Source of the DNA: an uncultured Flavobacteriaceae bacterium
Lineage (GTDB): Bacteria > Bacteroidota > Bacteroidia > Flavobacteriales > Flavobacteriaceae
Direction: 5' to 3'
Assembly: GCA_947500585.1 (NCBI GenBank)
Contig: CANMSN010000016.1
Location: 1 to 64,000 of the forward strand
DNA: 64,000 nucleotides
Positions 30,435-41,420 of this stretch are shown piece after piece (the first letter of the stretch is position 1; each line of letters opens with the position of its first letter). Made by a program: the position numbers and the translations under genes. The notes beneath the pieces are model-generated. The model searched no databases and was not told the origin of the DNA. It worked only from the letters and a program-made list of their open reading frames with translations.

Positions 30435-31238
30435 ATGTCTAAAGTTGTTTTAATAACAGGTGGTTCTTCTGGAATTGGAAAATCTGTTGGTGAGTTTTTA
30501 ACAGAAAAAGGTTTTGTAGTTTATGGTACTAGCAGAAATTCAGAAAAGTATAAGGATAGTAAATTCCCTATTTTAACTTTAGATGTAAAGAAAAACGATA
30601 CGATTCTTAAAACCGTCAAAACAATACTTGATAAAGAAGGTCAATTAGATATTCTTATAAATAACGCTGGAGCTGGAATTACAGGTCCTATAGAGGAAAT
30701 ACCAGAAGCAGAGATAAAAGCTAATTTTGATACTAATTTTTTTGGTCCCATAAATGTTATAAAAGCTGTTTTACCACAAATGCGAAAGCAAAACTCGGGT
30801 TTAATTATTAATGTAACGTCAATTGCAGGTTATATGGGATTGCCTTATCGAGGTATTTATAGCGCTAGTAAAGGCGCATTAGAACTTTTAACAGAAGCTT
30901 TTAGAATGGAGTTAAAAGATTTTAATATAAAAATGACTAATGTAGCTCCAGGCGATTTTGCTACCAATATAGCTTCTGGTAGATATCATGCACCATTATT
31001 AGATAATTCTCCATACAAAAAACCTTATGGCGAAACCTTAAGTTTAATAAATTCGCATGTGGATAACGGGAGCGACCCAAATGTAATGGCTCAAGCTGTT
31101 TTTAAAATTATACAAACTAAAGACCCCAAAGTGAGTTATAAAGTAGGGGAGTTTCTTCAAAAATTTTCAATAGTTTTAAAACGAATGTTACCAAGTAAGG
31201 TTTATGAAAAGATGTTGATGAAGCACTATAAGCTTTAA
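30435..31238 (+). CDS. Short-chain dehydrogenase/reductase (classical SDR)
   Basis: 267 residues with a Rossmann fold. TGGSSGIG (residues 8-15) is the cofactor-binding loop, INNAGAG the structural motif, and Ser129, Tyr142 and Lys146 (YSASK) the catalytic set. Residue pattern and length fit a cytoplasmic classical SDR. GTSRNSEKYKD after the second strand contains an Arg that would suit NADP(H), but this is an inference. The substrate cannot be predicted. It stands between the SRP RNA gene and a small lipoprotein gene. Confidence 0.9.
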   Translation: MSKVVLITGGSSGIGKSVGEFLTEKGFVVYGTSRNSEKYKDSKFPILTLDVKKNDTILKTVKTILDKEGQLDILINNAGAGITGPIEEIPEAEIKANFDTNFFGPINVIKAVLPQMRKQNSGLIINVTSIAGYMGLPYRGIYSASKGALELLTEAFRMELKDFNIKMTNVAPGDFATNIASGRYHAPLLDNSPYKKPYGETLSLINSHVDNGSDPNVMAQAVFKIIQTKDPKVSYKVGEFLQKFSIVLKRMLPSKVYEKMLMKHYKL

Positions 31239-31286
31239 TTTTTTTCGGCATATTATTTGATTATTACTTGCTAAAATCTCATAATA

Positions 31287-31718
31287 ATGAGACCATATAT
31301 ACCTGTAATTCTTTTAATTTCCTTTTTTTCTTTAACTAGTTGTGAAGATGTTTTAGATTGTATTATTAATGTAAGGCCAGAGCTAAGTGATAAAGTCTTG
31401 GAAGTTGGATTCGTTGATGAGTACTATTTTGATAATATTACTGCACAAATAAATAATGAACCCCGCGACAACGATTATGACTATTATTTTAATGTTACAG
31501 GAAGGCTTCCCGAAGGCTTAGAGGTGTATTACGATAAATACAGAGAAGTAATTTTTGAAGGTGTTCCAAAAGAATCTGGACGATTTAGAATTACGGTATC
31601 TTTGGAGGTTGTAGCTCTAAACGGAGGATATTATTATGATGACTTTGGTAATGAACGATTTAATGATCCGCTTTGTTCTGATTATACGTCTAAAACCTAT
31701 GTTTTAGCAATTAAGTAG
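31287..31718 (+). CDS. Small lipoprotein with a putative Ig-like domain
   Basis: 143 residues. MRPYIPVILLISFFSLTSC is a lipoprotein signal; the acylated Cys is followed by Glu-Asp. The mature part is one beta-sandwich-like unit: LPEGLEVYYD, then VIFEGVPKESGRFRITVSLE, the pattern of putative Ig (He_PIG-like) domains. Function unknown. Start at 31287 gives a 48-bp gap after the SDR gene, so co-transcription is possible. The stop lies 5 bp from that of the convergent gene. Confidence 0.7.
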   Translation: MRPYIPVILLISFFSLTSCEDVLDCIINVRPELSDKVLEVGFVDEYYFDNITAQINNEPRDNDYDYYFNVTGRLPEGLEVYYDKYREVIFEGVPKESGRFRITVSLEVVALNGGYYYDDFGNERFNDPLCSDYTSKTYVLAIK

Positions 31719-31723
31719 ACAGC

Positions 31724-33145
31724 TTATCTATTTATTAACCCTAGCAATTGTTCTTCAAATTTATTAGAGAACATATTGGTATTACTGTTTACAATCTTTT
31801 TATCCTTATCAACAATGATGGTTTTTGTCATAGGATGAATAGCTAAAACTTCTATTGATTCTTTAGGATTTTTAAAGTAATATTGATCATTACAAGAAAA
31901 GCGGTTGTTTTTTAGTGAGCTTTTAGATTTTTCTAATCCATAATCATCAATATTAATGGCTATAAATTTAATTTCTGGATACTTCTTTTTTAAATTCTTT
32001 ATCTTGTAATGACTCTCTTTAAAATGATTGTAAAACGTATGAGACCAGAAGCTTACAACAGTGGGAGATTCAATAACTGAAGTAATATCAATTTCAGAAT
32101 TGTTATAATTAACTAATTTTATATTTGGGAAATCTGAACCCTCTCGTAAATTATTTAAGGATTTAGTAAACTGAGTCATCATTTCTTTTCCCTTTTCATT
32201 TTTACTTTTGCTTAAAAAGGAGTTTAAAATAGTATTATTGTTATCATAATTATCACTTCTTGCCAAATAGCTTACTGTAAAATGGTATAGTAAATCATCT
32301 TTAATATAATTATTTTTAACTAAGCTATCAATAAGACTTAACCGATCTATATTATAACACAAAGACATTCTTCTAAATGAATCGCCATTGGAATGCTCAA
32401 AATGTTTTTGTAGTGCTAGATTACTAAAATTAGACTTTAAGAATGTGTTGTATACTATGTTATCCTTGAGAAGCTCACTATTGTAATCAATGTCTTTTCT
32501 ATAATTATAAAAATCTTTTGGTAAAGATTTTAAAAAATCATGTTTGTTTTTTGAATGATGCCATATAGGATAGACTTCTTTACTAAAATAAAAGGTGTAT
32601 TTATTATTAGTTTCAGCAATTTCATTAAATAAATCAGATGTGGGGTACTTCTTCTTAAAAGCATTTAACTTTTTCGTTTTTGCATATTTTAAAGAATCGA
32701 GTTTATTAATATATTCAGGTACATTTAATTGGCAGTACTTATAAATCTTTTTCTCAATTTTTTCATTCTCTAAAAAGTCATTAATAAAGTAGTTGTTTTT
32801 TTTAGCTCCAATTCCTGTATAAACTAAAGATTCATCAAAATCGAGTGTATTTAAGCGAAATAATAAACTGTCATTAGGTTCTAATAAAACCATTTGAAAT
32901 TCTCCGCCATGCTTAAAAGTATATATGCCAGCTTCTAAGTTTTTAATTTTATGCAGAAATCTATTCCTACCATCAAGTTTAATGGTATCAATAACAGATT
33001 CAGATTTATAAAGAATAACGAAACCAGTATTAGGGTTAATAATTTCACCACCCAAATAGGCAATATCACCATCGGCCTCATTTGCATCATTCTTACAACT
33101 ACAAACCGTAAGTAATAGTATTATAATTAATGTAAATTGTTTCAT
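31724..33145 (-). CDS. TlpA-like thioredoxin-fold lipoprotein lacking the CxxC active site
   Basis: 473 residues. The N-terminal lipoprotein signal is MKQFTLIIILLLTVCSC. An N-terminal beta-rich domain (AYLGGEIINPNTGFVILYKS, LEAGIYTFKHGGEFQMVLLE) resembles DUF4369-type domains, and a long alpha-helical middle follows. The C-terminal thioredoxin-like domain has GSDFPNIKLVNYNNSEIDI and VVSFWSHTFYNH. In active TlpA proteins the last motif reads FWATWCGPC, so the two cysteines are replaced by Phe371 and His374. The later AIHPMTKTIIVDKDKKIV matches the cis-Pro strand. It is therefore unlikely to be a disulfide oxidoreductase and may have a binding role. A paralogue with intact CxxC lies at 47910-49289. 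Confidence 0.8.
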   Translation of the reverse strand: MKQFTLIIILLLTVCSCKNDANEADGDIAYLGGEIINPNTGFVILYKSESVIDTIKLDGRNRFLHKIKNLEAGIYTFKHGGEFQMVLLEPNDSLLFRLNTLDFDESLVYTGIGAKKNNYFINDFLENEKIEKKIYKYCQLNVPEYINKLDSLKYAKTKKLNAFKKKYPTSDLFNEIAETNNKYTFYFSKEVYPIWHHSKNKHDFLKSLPKDFYNYRKDIDYNSELLKDNIVYNTFLKSNFSNLALQKHFEHSNGDSFRRMSLCYNIDRLSLIDSLVKNNYIKDDLLYHFTVSYLARSDNYDNNNTILNSFLSKSKNEKGKEMMTQFTKSLNNLREGSDFPNIKLVNYNNSEIDITSVIESPTVVSFWSHTFYNHFKESHYKIKNLKKKYPEIKFIAINIDDYGLEKSKSSLKNNRFSCNDQYYFKNPKESIEVLAIHPMTKTIIVDKDKKIVNSNTNMFSNKFEEQLLGLINR

Positions 33146-33253
33146 AAATCCCTATACAAAGTATTAAATACTTATAATAAGCAAAAATATAGCTTGTACT
33201 TATAAACTCCTGTTAATGCGTTGTTAAATATTTACTAACTAAATATGCTGTAA

Positions 33254-34966
<1,713 letters not shown>

Positions 34967-35200
34967 TCATTCTTGCAACTCTGAAGTAATGTTTTTTATC
35001 ACTTCGGTAGCTTTATCAAGTTCATCTTTGTGAACATGAATTTCTTGAAGTAAGTGTCCTCCATAAATTTTAGGATCAAGACCTGATTCATTTTGTTCTC
35101 TCTTAACAGCATTAATTCCGATATCTGCTAATTCTTGTACAATTCTTTGAACAATAATTAAATTGCCGGTATATAGTTTTATGTAGTTTGAATTAGACAT
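34967..35200 (-). CDS. DUF2007-type small protein
   Basis: 77 residues from the ATG at 35200; an upstream ATG would add 20 poorly conserved residues. The sequence (YIKLYTGNLIIVQRIVQELA, then AVKREQNESGLDPKIYGG, EIHVHKDELDKATEVIKNI) fits the DUF2007/putative signal-transducing small ferredoxin-like fold, in which a short protein binds or presents a small ligand. Cytoplasmic, function unknown. It is downstream of pheT but separated from it by a terminator. Confidence 0.75.
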   Translation of the reverse strand: MSNSNYIKLYTGNLIIVQRIVQELADIGINAVKREQNESGLDPKIYGGHLLQEIHVHKDELDKATEVIKNITSELQE

Positions 35201-35248
35201 GACTTTTTGTTTTAAGTATATTAATAAATATACGATATTTTTAATAAA

Positions 35249-35272
35249 AAAAACCTGCAATCAGCAGGTTTT
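35249..35272 (-). terminator. Intrinsic terminator after pheT
   Basis: The hairpin AAACCTGC-AATCA-GCAGGTTT (35251-35271) has an A-run on its left flank, which is a U-tract for transcripts on the minus strand. It lies 20 bp past the pheT stop. Confidence 0.8.
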
Positions 35273-35292
35273 AAATTTTATATGTACAAAAA

Positions 35293-37719
35293 CTATCTTA
35301 ATTCTGCACCCAATTGACTTTCAAAGCTTGATTGCAGTTTATTCATAATTTTATCAATTTGCTTATCGGTAAGTGTTTTGTTTTCATCTTGTAAAGTAAA
35401 ACTAACCGCATAACTTTTTTTGCCTTTTGGCAGGTTTTTACCTTGATAAACATCAAACAAGTTTACACTTTTTAGCAACTGTTTTTCGCTTTGTTTTGCA
35501 AGTTTGTAAATAGATTCAAAAGTTATATTTTTATCTAAAAGTAATGCGAAATCACGTTTTACTTCAGGATATTTGGTGATGCTTTTGAATGTAATTTTAT
35601 TTCTTTTAACAATATCTAAAATAGCATCCCAGTAGAAATTTGCAAAAAGTACTTCTTGTGAAATGTCAAAATGTTTTAAAATAGATTTCTTAACTAAACC
35701 AAAATCTACAAGTTTGGTTTTTCCTAAACTTAAGGTTAAACCTTCATTAAATAAATCGTTTTTTATTGGAGTTTCATTAAATCTTGAAATACCCAAACGT
35801 TCAAGAATGCTTATAATACTTCCTTTAATGAAGAAAAAATCACTTGTTTTACTTGGGCTAATCCAGTTTTCTCTTGATTGATTTCCTGTAGCAAATAATG
35901 ATAAATGCTTAAATTCCTCACGTTTATCATTAAATCCATGATAAGTTTTTCCGAATTCAAATAGTTTTAAATCGCCTCGCTTTCTATTAATATTAAAGGA
36001 CAAAGCTTCTAAACCTGAAAATAGTAGCGATTGCCTTAAAACCGATAAATCATTACTTAAAGGATTAAGCATTGAAATATTATGTTCGCCTTTAAGTTGT
36101 TCACTTAATGCTACATAATTAGGTGTTGTAAGCGAATTAGAAAGAATTTCGAAAAACCCTTGTGCTGCTAATTGATTTCCAACAATATTTTGAATGTTAT
36201 GATCTTCAAACCTAGAAGTTCTAGAAATTGATGCATTCAATTTTTCAGAAACACCAATATTATTATAACCGTAAACCCGAAGAATTTCTTCAATAACATC
36301 GGCTTCTCGTTGAACATCATTACGATATGCAGGCACAGTTAATCCTAAACCAGCTTCTGTTACATTATTTACTTTAATATCAAGTGAGGTTAAAATACGC
36401 TTGATGACTTCTTTAGGAATTTCTTCACCAATAAGTTTTTTTGAATTCTCAAAACTCAAACGGACTTCAAAATCTTTAATTTTCTTAGGATAAACATCAA
36501 TAATATCGCTTGTAATTTCACCCCCAGCTATTTCCTGAATTAATAAGGCAGCACGTTTTAAAGCATATTCAGTAATGTTAGGATCTATACCACGTTCAAA
36601 CCTAAAAGAAGCATCCGTATTTAACGCATGCCGTTTCGCCGATTTACGAATACTTACAGGGTTAAAATAAGCACTTTCTAAGAAAATACTCGTTGTGCTC
36701 TCTGTTACTCCTGAATCTATACCTCCAAAAACACCAGCAATACACATGGGTTTGTCGGCATCACAAATCATTAAATCATCTTCGTGTAATTCGCGTTCAA
36801 CGCCATCAAGCGTTGTAAACTTTGTACCAGACTTTAATCTTTTTACTTCTATTTTATTACCAGAAATTTTAACAGCATCAAAAGCATGCAATGGTTGTCC
36901 TAAATCGTGAAGCACATAATTTGTAGCATCAACAATATTATTTATAGGGCTTAAACCAATAGCTTTTAAGCGGTGTTGTAACCAAGCTGGAGATTCTTTT
37001 ACTTTCAAGCCAGAAATAGTCACGCCGCAATATCGAGGTGCTAAATCTTTATCTAAAACATCTACATCAATTTTTAAAGTACGGTTTTCAACATGAAACG
37101 AACTTACAGATGGTGTAATAAGTTCTAAATTAATATCTTTTTGTACTAAACCTGCTTTTAAATCGCGAGCGGTTCCTAAATGACTCATGGCATCAGCTCT
37201 GTTTGGCGTTAAGCCAATTTCAAAAACTTGATCGTTTTCAATGTCAAAAATATCAGCAGCAAGTGTTCCCACTTTTACGGTTTTATCTAAAACCATAATA
37301 CCATCGTGAGATTTTCCAAGACCAAGTTCATCTTCAGCACAAATCATTCCGTGGCTTTCTTCGCCTCTAATCTTCCCTTTTTTAATGGTCCACGCTTCAC
37401 CTTCAGCTGTGTATAAAGTTGTTCCAATAGTAGCAACGGGTACTTTTTGTCCTCCAGCCACATTTGGTGCTCCACAAACTATTTGTAATGGATTATTTAA
37501 GCCAATATCTACAGTAGTAATTTTTAATTTATCAGCATTTGGATGTTTTATACAGGTTAAAACCTCGCCAACTACAATACCTTCTAAACCTCCTTTAACA
37601 GATTGATAAGCTTCTACACCTTCAACTTCTAAACCTAAATCAGTAAGTAATTCGCTAGTTTGTTCTGGTGTCCAATCAGTTTTTAAAAATTGTTTTAACC
37701 AGTTATATGAAATTTTCAT
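35293..37719 (-). CDS. pheT: Phenylalanine-tRNA ligase beta subunit
   Basis: 808 residues, the normal length for PheT. It starts MKISYNWLKQFLKTDW. The tRNA-binding (EMAP-type) domain follows at about 40-150 (VVGEVLTCIKHPNADKLKIT, VCGAPNVAGGQKVP). Next are B3/4 (GQPLHAFDAVKI, MCIAGVFGGIDSGV, NTDASFRFERGIDP), B5 (about 400-470) and an anticodon-binding FDX-ACB domain at the C-terminus (YPEVKRDFALLLDKNI, FTLQDENKTLTDKQID). It pairs with PheS, not in this window, to charge tRNA-Phe in the cytoplasm. It has its own promoter and terminator. Confidence 0.97.
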   Translation of the reverse strand: MKISYNWLKQFLKTDWTPEQTSELLTDLGLEVEGVEAYQSVKGGLEGIVVGEVLTCIKHPNADKLKITTVDIGLNNPLQIVCGAPNVAGGQKVPVATIGTTLYTAEGEAWTIKKGKIRGEESHGMICAEDELGLGKSHDGIMVLDKTVKVGTLAADIFDIENDQVFEIGLTPNRADAMSHLGTARDLKAGLVQKDINLELITPSVSSFHVENRTLKIDVDVLDKDLAPRYCGVTISGLKVKESPAWLQHRLKAIGLSPINNIVDATNYVLHDLGQPLHAFDAVKISGNKIEVKRLKSGTKFTTLDGVERELHEDDLMICDADKPMCIAGVFGGIDSGVTESTTSIFLESAYFNPVSIRKSAKRHALNTDASFRFERGIDPNITEYALKRAALLIQEIAGGEITSDIIDVYPKKIKDFEVRLSFENSKKLIGEEIPKEVIKRILTSLDIKVNNVTEAGLGLTVPAYRNDVQREADVIEEILRVYGYNNIGVSEKLNASISRTSRFEDHNIQNIVGNQLAAQGFFEILSNSLTTPNYVALSEQLKGEHNISMLNPLSNDLSVLRQSLLFSGLEALSFNINRKRGDLKLFEFGKTYHGFNDKREEFKHLSLFATGNQSRENWISPSKTSDFFFIKGSIISILERLGISRFNETPIKNDLFNEGLTLSLGKTKLVDFGLVKKSILKHFDISQEVLFANFYWDAILDIVKRNKITFKSITKYPEVKRDFALLLDKNITFESIYKLAKQSEKQLLKSVNLFDVYQGKNLPKGKKSYAVSFTLQDENKTLTDKQIDKIMNKLQSSFESQLGAELR

Positions 37720-37742
37720 GAATCATTCTCGTATTAAGTGAG

Positions 37743-37772
37743 CAAAGATAAAATATTGCAGTTAGCATTCAA
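37743..37772 (-). promoter_or_regulatory. Promoter of pheT
   Basis: On the minus strand TTG (37770-37772), 19 bases, then TATCTTTG (37743-37750). This fits TTG-N17-23-TAnnTTTG exactly and lies 24-53 bp upstream of the pheT start. Confidence 0.75.
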
Positions 37773-37857
37773 ACAATGCCTTCTAAATTGTGGTTTAAAA
37801 AAGACTTTTTTGTTAGTATCTTGCAATAAAGTCGATTAATCTATTTTAAAAACTATT

Positions 37858-39069
37858 ATGAAGTCATTTACTTTAATATTATTGACATTACTAGCTTTTT
37901 CTTGCAAAAAGGGAAAAGAAATTGACTTGCTTGAAACAGAAACTTTTAGAGCAGAGTTAAAAGTGAATGATTCTACTAGTTTACCCTTTAATTTTGAAGT
38001 GCTTTCCGAAAACAAACTCAATATTTTTAATGCTGAAGAAGTTATAGAGGTTGATGATATTGAATACAAAAATGATTCCGTTTACATTAATATGCCAGTT
38101 TTTGATGGGTTTATAGTTGCAAAGATTAACGAAGGGAAGCTTAACGGATATTTTAAAACGCCTGGGTTAAATAGGCAAATGATATTCATGGCAGAAAAAA
38201 ATACGACTAGATTTGACAAAGGTTTAAAAGCCAATTTTAATATTTCGGGTAATTGGGAAACTGTTTTTAGTCCAGATTCTGAAGCTGATAAATATATAGC
38301 TAAGGGTATTTTTAAACAAAATGGAAGTAAGGTTACTGGAACTTTTAGAACCACTACAGGGGATTACAGATTTTTGGAAGGTGTTTTAAATGGTAATCAG
38401 TTAAAACTATCTACATTTGATGGTGCCCATGCGTTTTTGTTTACCGCAACGGTAACAGATAGTACTTTAAATGGTATGTTTTATTCAGGAACACATTGGG
38501 AAGAACTTTTCACAGCAAAGCGGAATGAGACTTTTGAGTTGCCAGATGCTAACGAACTTACTTTCTTAAAGGAAGGTTATGGTACTGTTGAATTTTCATT
38601 TCCTGATGAAAACGGGAACTTAGTATCTTTAAGTGACGAGCGTTTTAAAAACAAAGTGGTTTTAGTTCAAATTATGGGAACATGGTGTCCCAATTGTTTG
38701 GATGAAAGTAAATACTTTGCGGAGTTTTATAAAAACAATAAAAATAAAGATTTTGAAATTATTGCTTTGGCTTTTGAGTATGTGAAAATTAAAGAAGCTG
38801 CGTTTAAAAACATTGAGCGACTTAAAGCAAGAACAGGAATAAGTTATCCTGTTTTATTAGCACAATTTGGATCAAAAAGTAAGGAGGAAGCTAACCATAA
38901 ACTACCCATGCTAAACCATGTGTTATCTTACCCAACTACTATTTTTATTGATAAAACAGGAACGGTTAGAAAAATACATACAGGTTTTAACGGGCCAGCA
39001 ACAGGAGAAAAGTTTACTGAGTTTAAGACTGAATTTGAGAGTTTTGTAAATGAGTTATCGAGTGAATGA
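37858..39069 (+). CDS. TlpA-type thioredoxin-fold lipoprotein with CxxC
   Basis: 403 residues. MKSFTLILLTLLAFSC is a lipoprotein signal. A beta-rich N-terminal region of about 240 residues (FNISGNWETVFSPDSEADKY, SKVTGTFRTTTGDYRFLEGV) precedes a C-terminal TlpA/ResA-like domain with the redox motif GTWCPNC (Cys277, Cys280) and the cis-Pro strand SYPTTIFIDKTGTV. It should act as a periplasm-facing thiol-disulfide reductase tethered by lipid, possibly in cytochrome c or oxidative protein maturation. It is transcribed away from pheT. A T-run of 14 bases starts just after the stop, though without a clear hairpin before it. Confidence 0.87.
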   Translation: MKSFTLILLTLLAFSCKKGKEIDLLETETFRAELKVNDSTSLPFNFEVLSENKLNIFNAEEVIEVDDIEYKNDSVYINMPVFDGFIVAKINEGKLNGYFKTPGLNRQMIFMAEKNTTRFDKGLKANFNISGNWETVFSPDSEADKYIAKGIFKQNGSKVTGTFRTTTGDYRFLEGVLNGNQLKLSTFDGAHAFLFTATVTDSTLNGMFYSGTHWEELFTAKRNETFELPDANELTFLKEGYGTVEFSFPDENGNLVSLSDERFKNKVVLVQIMGTWCPNCLDESKYFAEFYKNNKNKDFEIIALAFEYVKIKEAAFKNIERLKARTGISYPVLLAQFGSKSKEEANHKLPMLNHVLSYPTTIFIDKTGTVRKIHTGFNGPATGEKFTEFKTEFESFVNELSSE

Positions 39070-39083
39070 TTTTTTTTTTTTTT

Positions 39084-39491
39084 GAATTTCTTGCTCTGAA
39101 GAAATATGTATTTAGCTTAAAATTGCTTGTTGTTTAACTCATGTCTTCTTAAGTTTGTAATTCACTAAATTTAATTAATAATCAGAAAGAATAAAAGAGG
39201 GAATTAAGGTTAGTATACAAAGTGAGGCCTAGACTTCGACAACATTGATAACCCTATCTTTTTTAATACTTAAACTTCGTTCAGTCTATTTATTCAGCAT
39301 TTGAGTTAATTCAGTCGTTTGTAGATTTAGTAAACTTGCTCAAATTCCGTTTTTTAGTTTTATTCAGCAGAGTGGAAGTCAAAAGCAATTTTATTCAATT
39401 CCGATTTCCAATTTCACATTTTTGTCAAATTCCGCACAGCATTTCATTCCGATTATGAGTGAGCAATTCAGTGATATGGTAATTTTTGTCT
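39084..39491. other. Non-coding gap with no clear gene
   Basis: AT-rich; no frame with protein-like composition. An inverted repeat ATTTCTT/AAGAAAT is at 39086-39105. GTAAACTTGCTC at 39330-39341 is repeated at 39771-39782, so the two copies flank the small membrane gene. ACTTCGACAA near 39233 resembles worn copies of a common Flavobacteriaceae intergenic palindrome. Confidence 0.4.
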
Positions 39492-39746
39492 TTATTTTAA
39501 ATTTCGTTCCTTTAAAAGACTTTCAATTTCTCCTTTTTTATACTTGTTTTTATTAGCCAATTTATAGATTGCGTATAAAAGTATTAGTCCAAAAAAGAAG
39601 TTAAAATTACCCGCAAAAATACTGTAAACTAAAATCCCAATTAAAATTCCTATCATAGTTGCCTCTATGATATTTGCGGATTTTAACTTTTTAGCTTCTT
39701 TTAATAATTCCTCGTTTGTTAATTCTTTAAGTTTATTTTTTTCCAT
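39492..39746 (-). CDS. Small two-helix membrane protein, unknown function
   Basis: 84 residues from the ATG at 39746 (MEKNKLKELTNEELLKEAKK); an ATG at 39800 would add 18 residues that do not look protein-like. An N-terminal charged helix is followed by two adjacent hydrophobic segments (ATMIGILIGILVYSIFA, FFFGLILLYAIYKLA) and a basic tail (NKNKYKKGEIESLLKER). The pattern of small proteins beginning KNKLKELTNEEL with two membrane helices recurs in Bacteroidota, but I know no function. It is isolated, flanked by non-coding DNA and a 12-bp direct repeat, which hints at local insertion or duplication. Confidence 0.65.
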   Translation of the reverse strand: MEKNKLKELTNEELLKEAKKLKSANIIEATMIGILIGILVYSIFAGNFNFFFGLILLYAIYKLANKNKYKKGEIESLLKERNLK

Positions 39747-39918
39747 TTTATTATTGAGAATTTTAATTCCGTAAACTTGCTCCAGCATTAAAGCTAACAT
39801 GCTATACAGTAACTTTTATCACTCATATCCCGTAAATAAGTTAGGATATAGTAAGTTATTTGTAGCTGTTATCCTGTAAAGATAATTATTAATTTTTTGA
39901 AATAAATAGCTATAAACA

Positions 39919-40091
39919 CTAACCCTCTTTAGGAAACGTAATATGCAGATAAGTGCCTAAATCTGGATTTGTAGTTCTACTAACATTTAAAATATCAAAA
40001 GGTACTTGTGTAGCAAAAGAAGTTAAGCCTTTGTTTATAGCTGCTGATTCATCACAATAAATTGCATATTTAAATCTGAATACTTTAAAGT
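39919..40091 (-). pseudogene. Possible 3' remnant of a gene
   Basis: On the minus strand an open stretch of about 57 codons reads protein-like (FKVFRFKYAIYCDES, SFATQVPFDILNVS, DLGTYLHITFPKEG) and ends in TAG at 39919, but has no start. It runs upstream straight into a palindromic repeat and then the thrC stop region, so it looks like the C-terminal end of a gene whose front was lost. I do not recognise the family. It may also be chance. Confidence 0.35.
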
Positions 40092-40093
40092 GG

Positions 40094-40113
40094 ATTCCTG
40101 CCTTCGCAGGAAT
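40094..40113. repeat. 20-bp perfect hairpin element downstream of thrC
   Basis: ATTCCTGC-CTTC-GCAGGAAT, an 8-bp perfect stem with a 4-base loop, followed by GAC. The same palindrome occurs at 41421-41440 in the opposite orientation, so thrC is bracketed by inverted copies. It may also slow or end transcription after thrC, although no T-tract follows. Confidence 0.8.
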
Positions 40114-40120
40114 GACAATA

Positions 40121-41413
40121 TCACTTTAGCAAAAATCCTTTTAAATCCTCATAAGTAGAGATAATAACAGATTCTTTTTCTCTTCCCATAACCGATTGAA
40201 TTTGCTTTGGTAAAGGTTGTTCTTTTTTAATAACATCTTCAACAACCTCTAAAAACTTAGTTGGATGTGCTGTTTCTAAAAATACACAATGTGCCTTTGG
40301 GTTTTCTTTTAAATACGCTTTACAGCCTAAATAACCTACAGCTCCATGCGGATCTGCAACATAATTGTATTTGTTATAAATTTCAAGCATCGCTTCTCTC
40401 GTTTCTTCATCAGTAAAACTATAAGAAGATAAATTTCCTTTTAAAGTATCAAATTTGTTTTTATAAATTTCTTGAATACGAATAAAGTTACTTGGTGCTC
40501 CAACATCCATAGCATTACTGATAGTTTGTACAGATGGTTTTGGTTCGTATAATTTCGACATTAAATAGCGCGTTACTACATTGTTTTCATTATTAGAAGC
40601 CACAAAGTGGGAGATGGGTAATCCTAATTGTTGCGCCATCATACCAGCACAAATATTACCAAAGTTTCCACTAGGTACAGAAAAAACAATATTATTATGC
40701 GCTTTATGTAATTGCTTGTAAGCAAACATAAAGTAGAATAATTGGGGTAACCAACGCGCCACATTTATTGAGTTTGCAGAAGTTAATTGCATTTTACTAA
40801 TCAATTCTTCATCTAAAAAAGCCGTTTTCACCATCGCTTGACAATCATCAAACGTGCCATTTACTTCTAAGGCTTTTATATTTTGTCCTAATGTAGTTAG
40901 CTGCATTTCTTGAATATCACTCACTTTTCCGCTAGGGTAAAGAATCACAACATTAACACCTTTTACACCTAAAAACCCGTTTGCAACTGCACCACCAGTA
41001 TCGCCAGAAGTGGCTACTAAAACAGTAACTTCATTGGTGTTGTCTTTATTAAAATAACCTAAACAACGCGCCATAAAACGAGCGCCAACATCTTTAAATG
41101 CCATGGTTGGTCCATGAAACAACTCTAAAGTAGAGATATTATCGTTTAGTTTAATCACAGGAAAATCAAAAGACAAGGTTTCTTCAACAATCGTTTTTAA
41201 AACGTATTCTGGAATTTCTGGAGACACAAATTGTTTAATAGCCTCATAAGCCATTTCAGAATATGATAAATTATCTATATCATCCCAAAATGATTGAGGC
41301 AAAGGTGTTATGTTTTCTGGAAAGTATAATCCTTTATCTGGCGCTAAGCCTTTTATAACAGCATCTTTAAATGATGTGTTTGGTGCTTGTTTGTTTAAAC
41401 TATAGTAATTCAT
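40121..41413 (-). CDS. thrC: Threonine synthase
   Basis: 430 residues from the ATG at 41413 (MNYYSLNKQAPNTSF). An earlier in-frame ATG at 41422 lies inside a repeat element and is less likely. PLP-fold signatures: PTMAFKDVGARFMARCLGYF, whose Lys binds pyridoxal phosphate; VATSGDTGGAVANGFLG; and SVPSGNFGNICAGMMAQQLG for the phosphate loop. The enzyme converts O-phosphohomoserine to threonine, the last step after the ThrA and ThrB reactions. It is the last gene of the minus-strand thrA-thrB-thrC set. Confidence 0.96.
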   Translation of the reverse strand: MNYYSLNKQAPNTSFKDAVIKGLAPDKGLYFPENITPLPQSFWDDIDNLSYSEMAYEAIKQFVSPEIPEYVLKTIVEETLSFDFPVIKLNDNISTLELFHGPTMAFKDVGARFMARCLGYFNKDNTNEVTVLVATSGDTGGAVANGFLGVKGVNVVILYPSGKVSDIQEMQLTTLGQNIKALEVNGTFDDCQAMVKTAFLDEELISKMQLTSANSINVARWLPQLFYFMFAYKQLHKAHNNIVFSVPSGNFGNICAGMMAQQLGLPISHFVASNNENNVVTRYLMSKLYEPKPSVQTISNAMDVGAPSNFIRIQEIYKNKFDTLKGNLSSYSFTDEETREAMLEIYNKYNYVADPHGAVGYLGCKAYLKENPKAHCVFLETAHPTKFLEVVEDVIKKEQPLPKQIQSVMGREKESVIISTYEDLKGFLLK

Positions 41414-41420
41414 TTCTGTC

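Larger units (their letters stand above)
39801..40120. other. Gap downstream of thrC
   Basis: Contains the possible gene remnant (39919-40091) and the palindromic element at 40094-40113. The rest is AT-rich with no recognisable feature. Confidence 0.5.
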
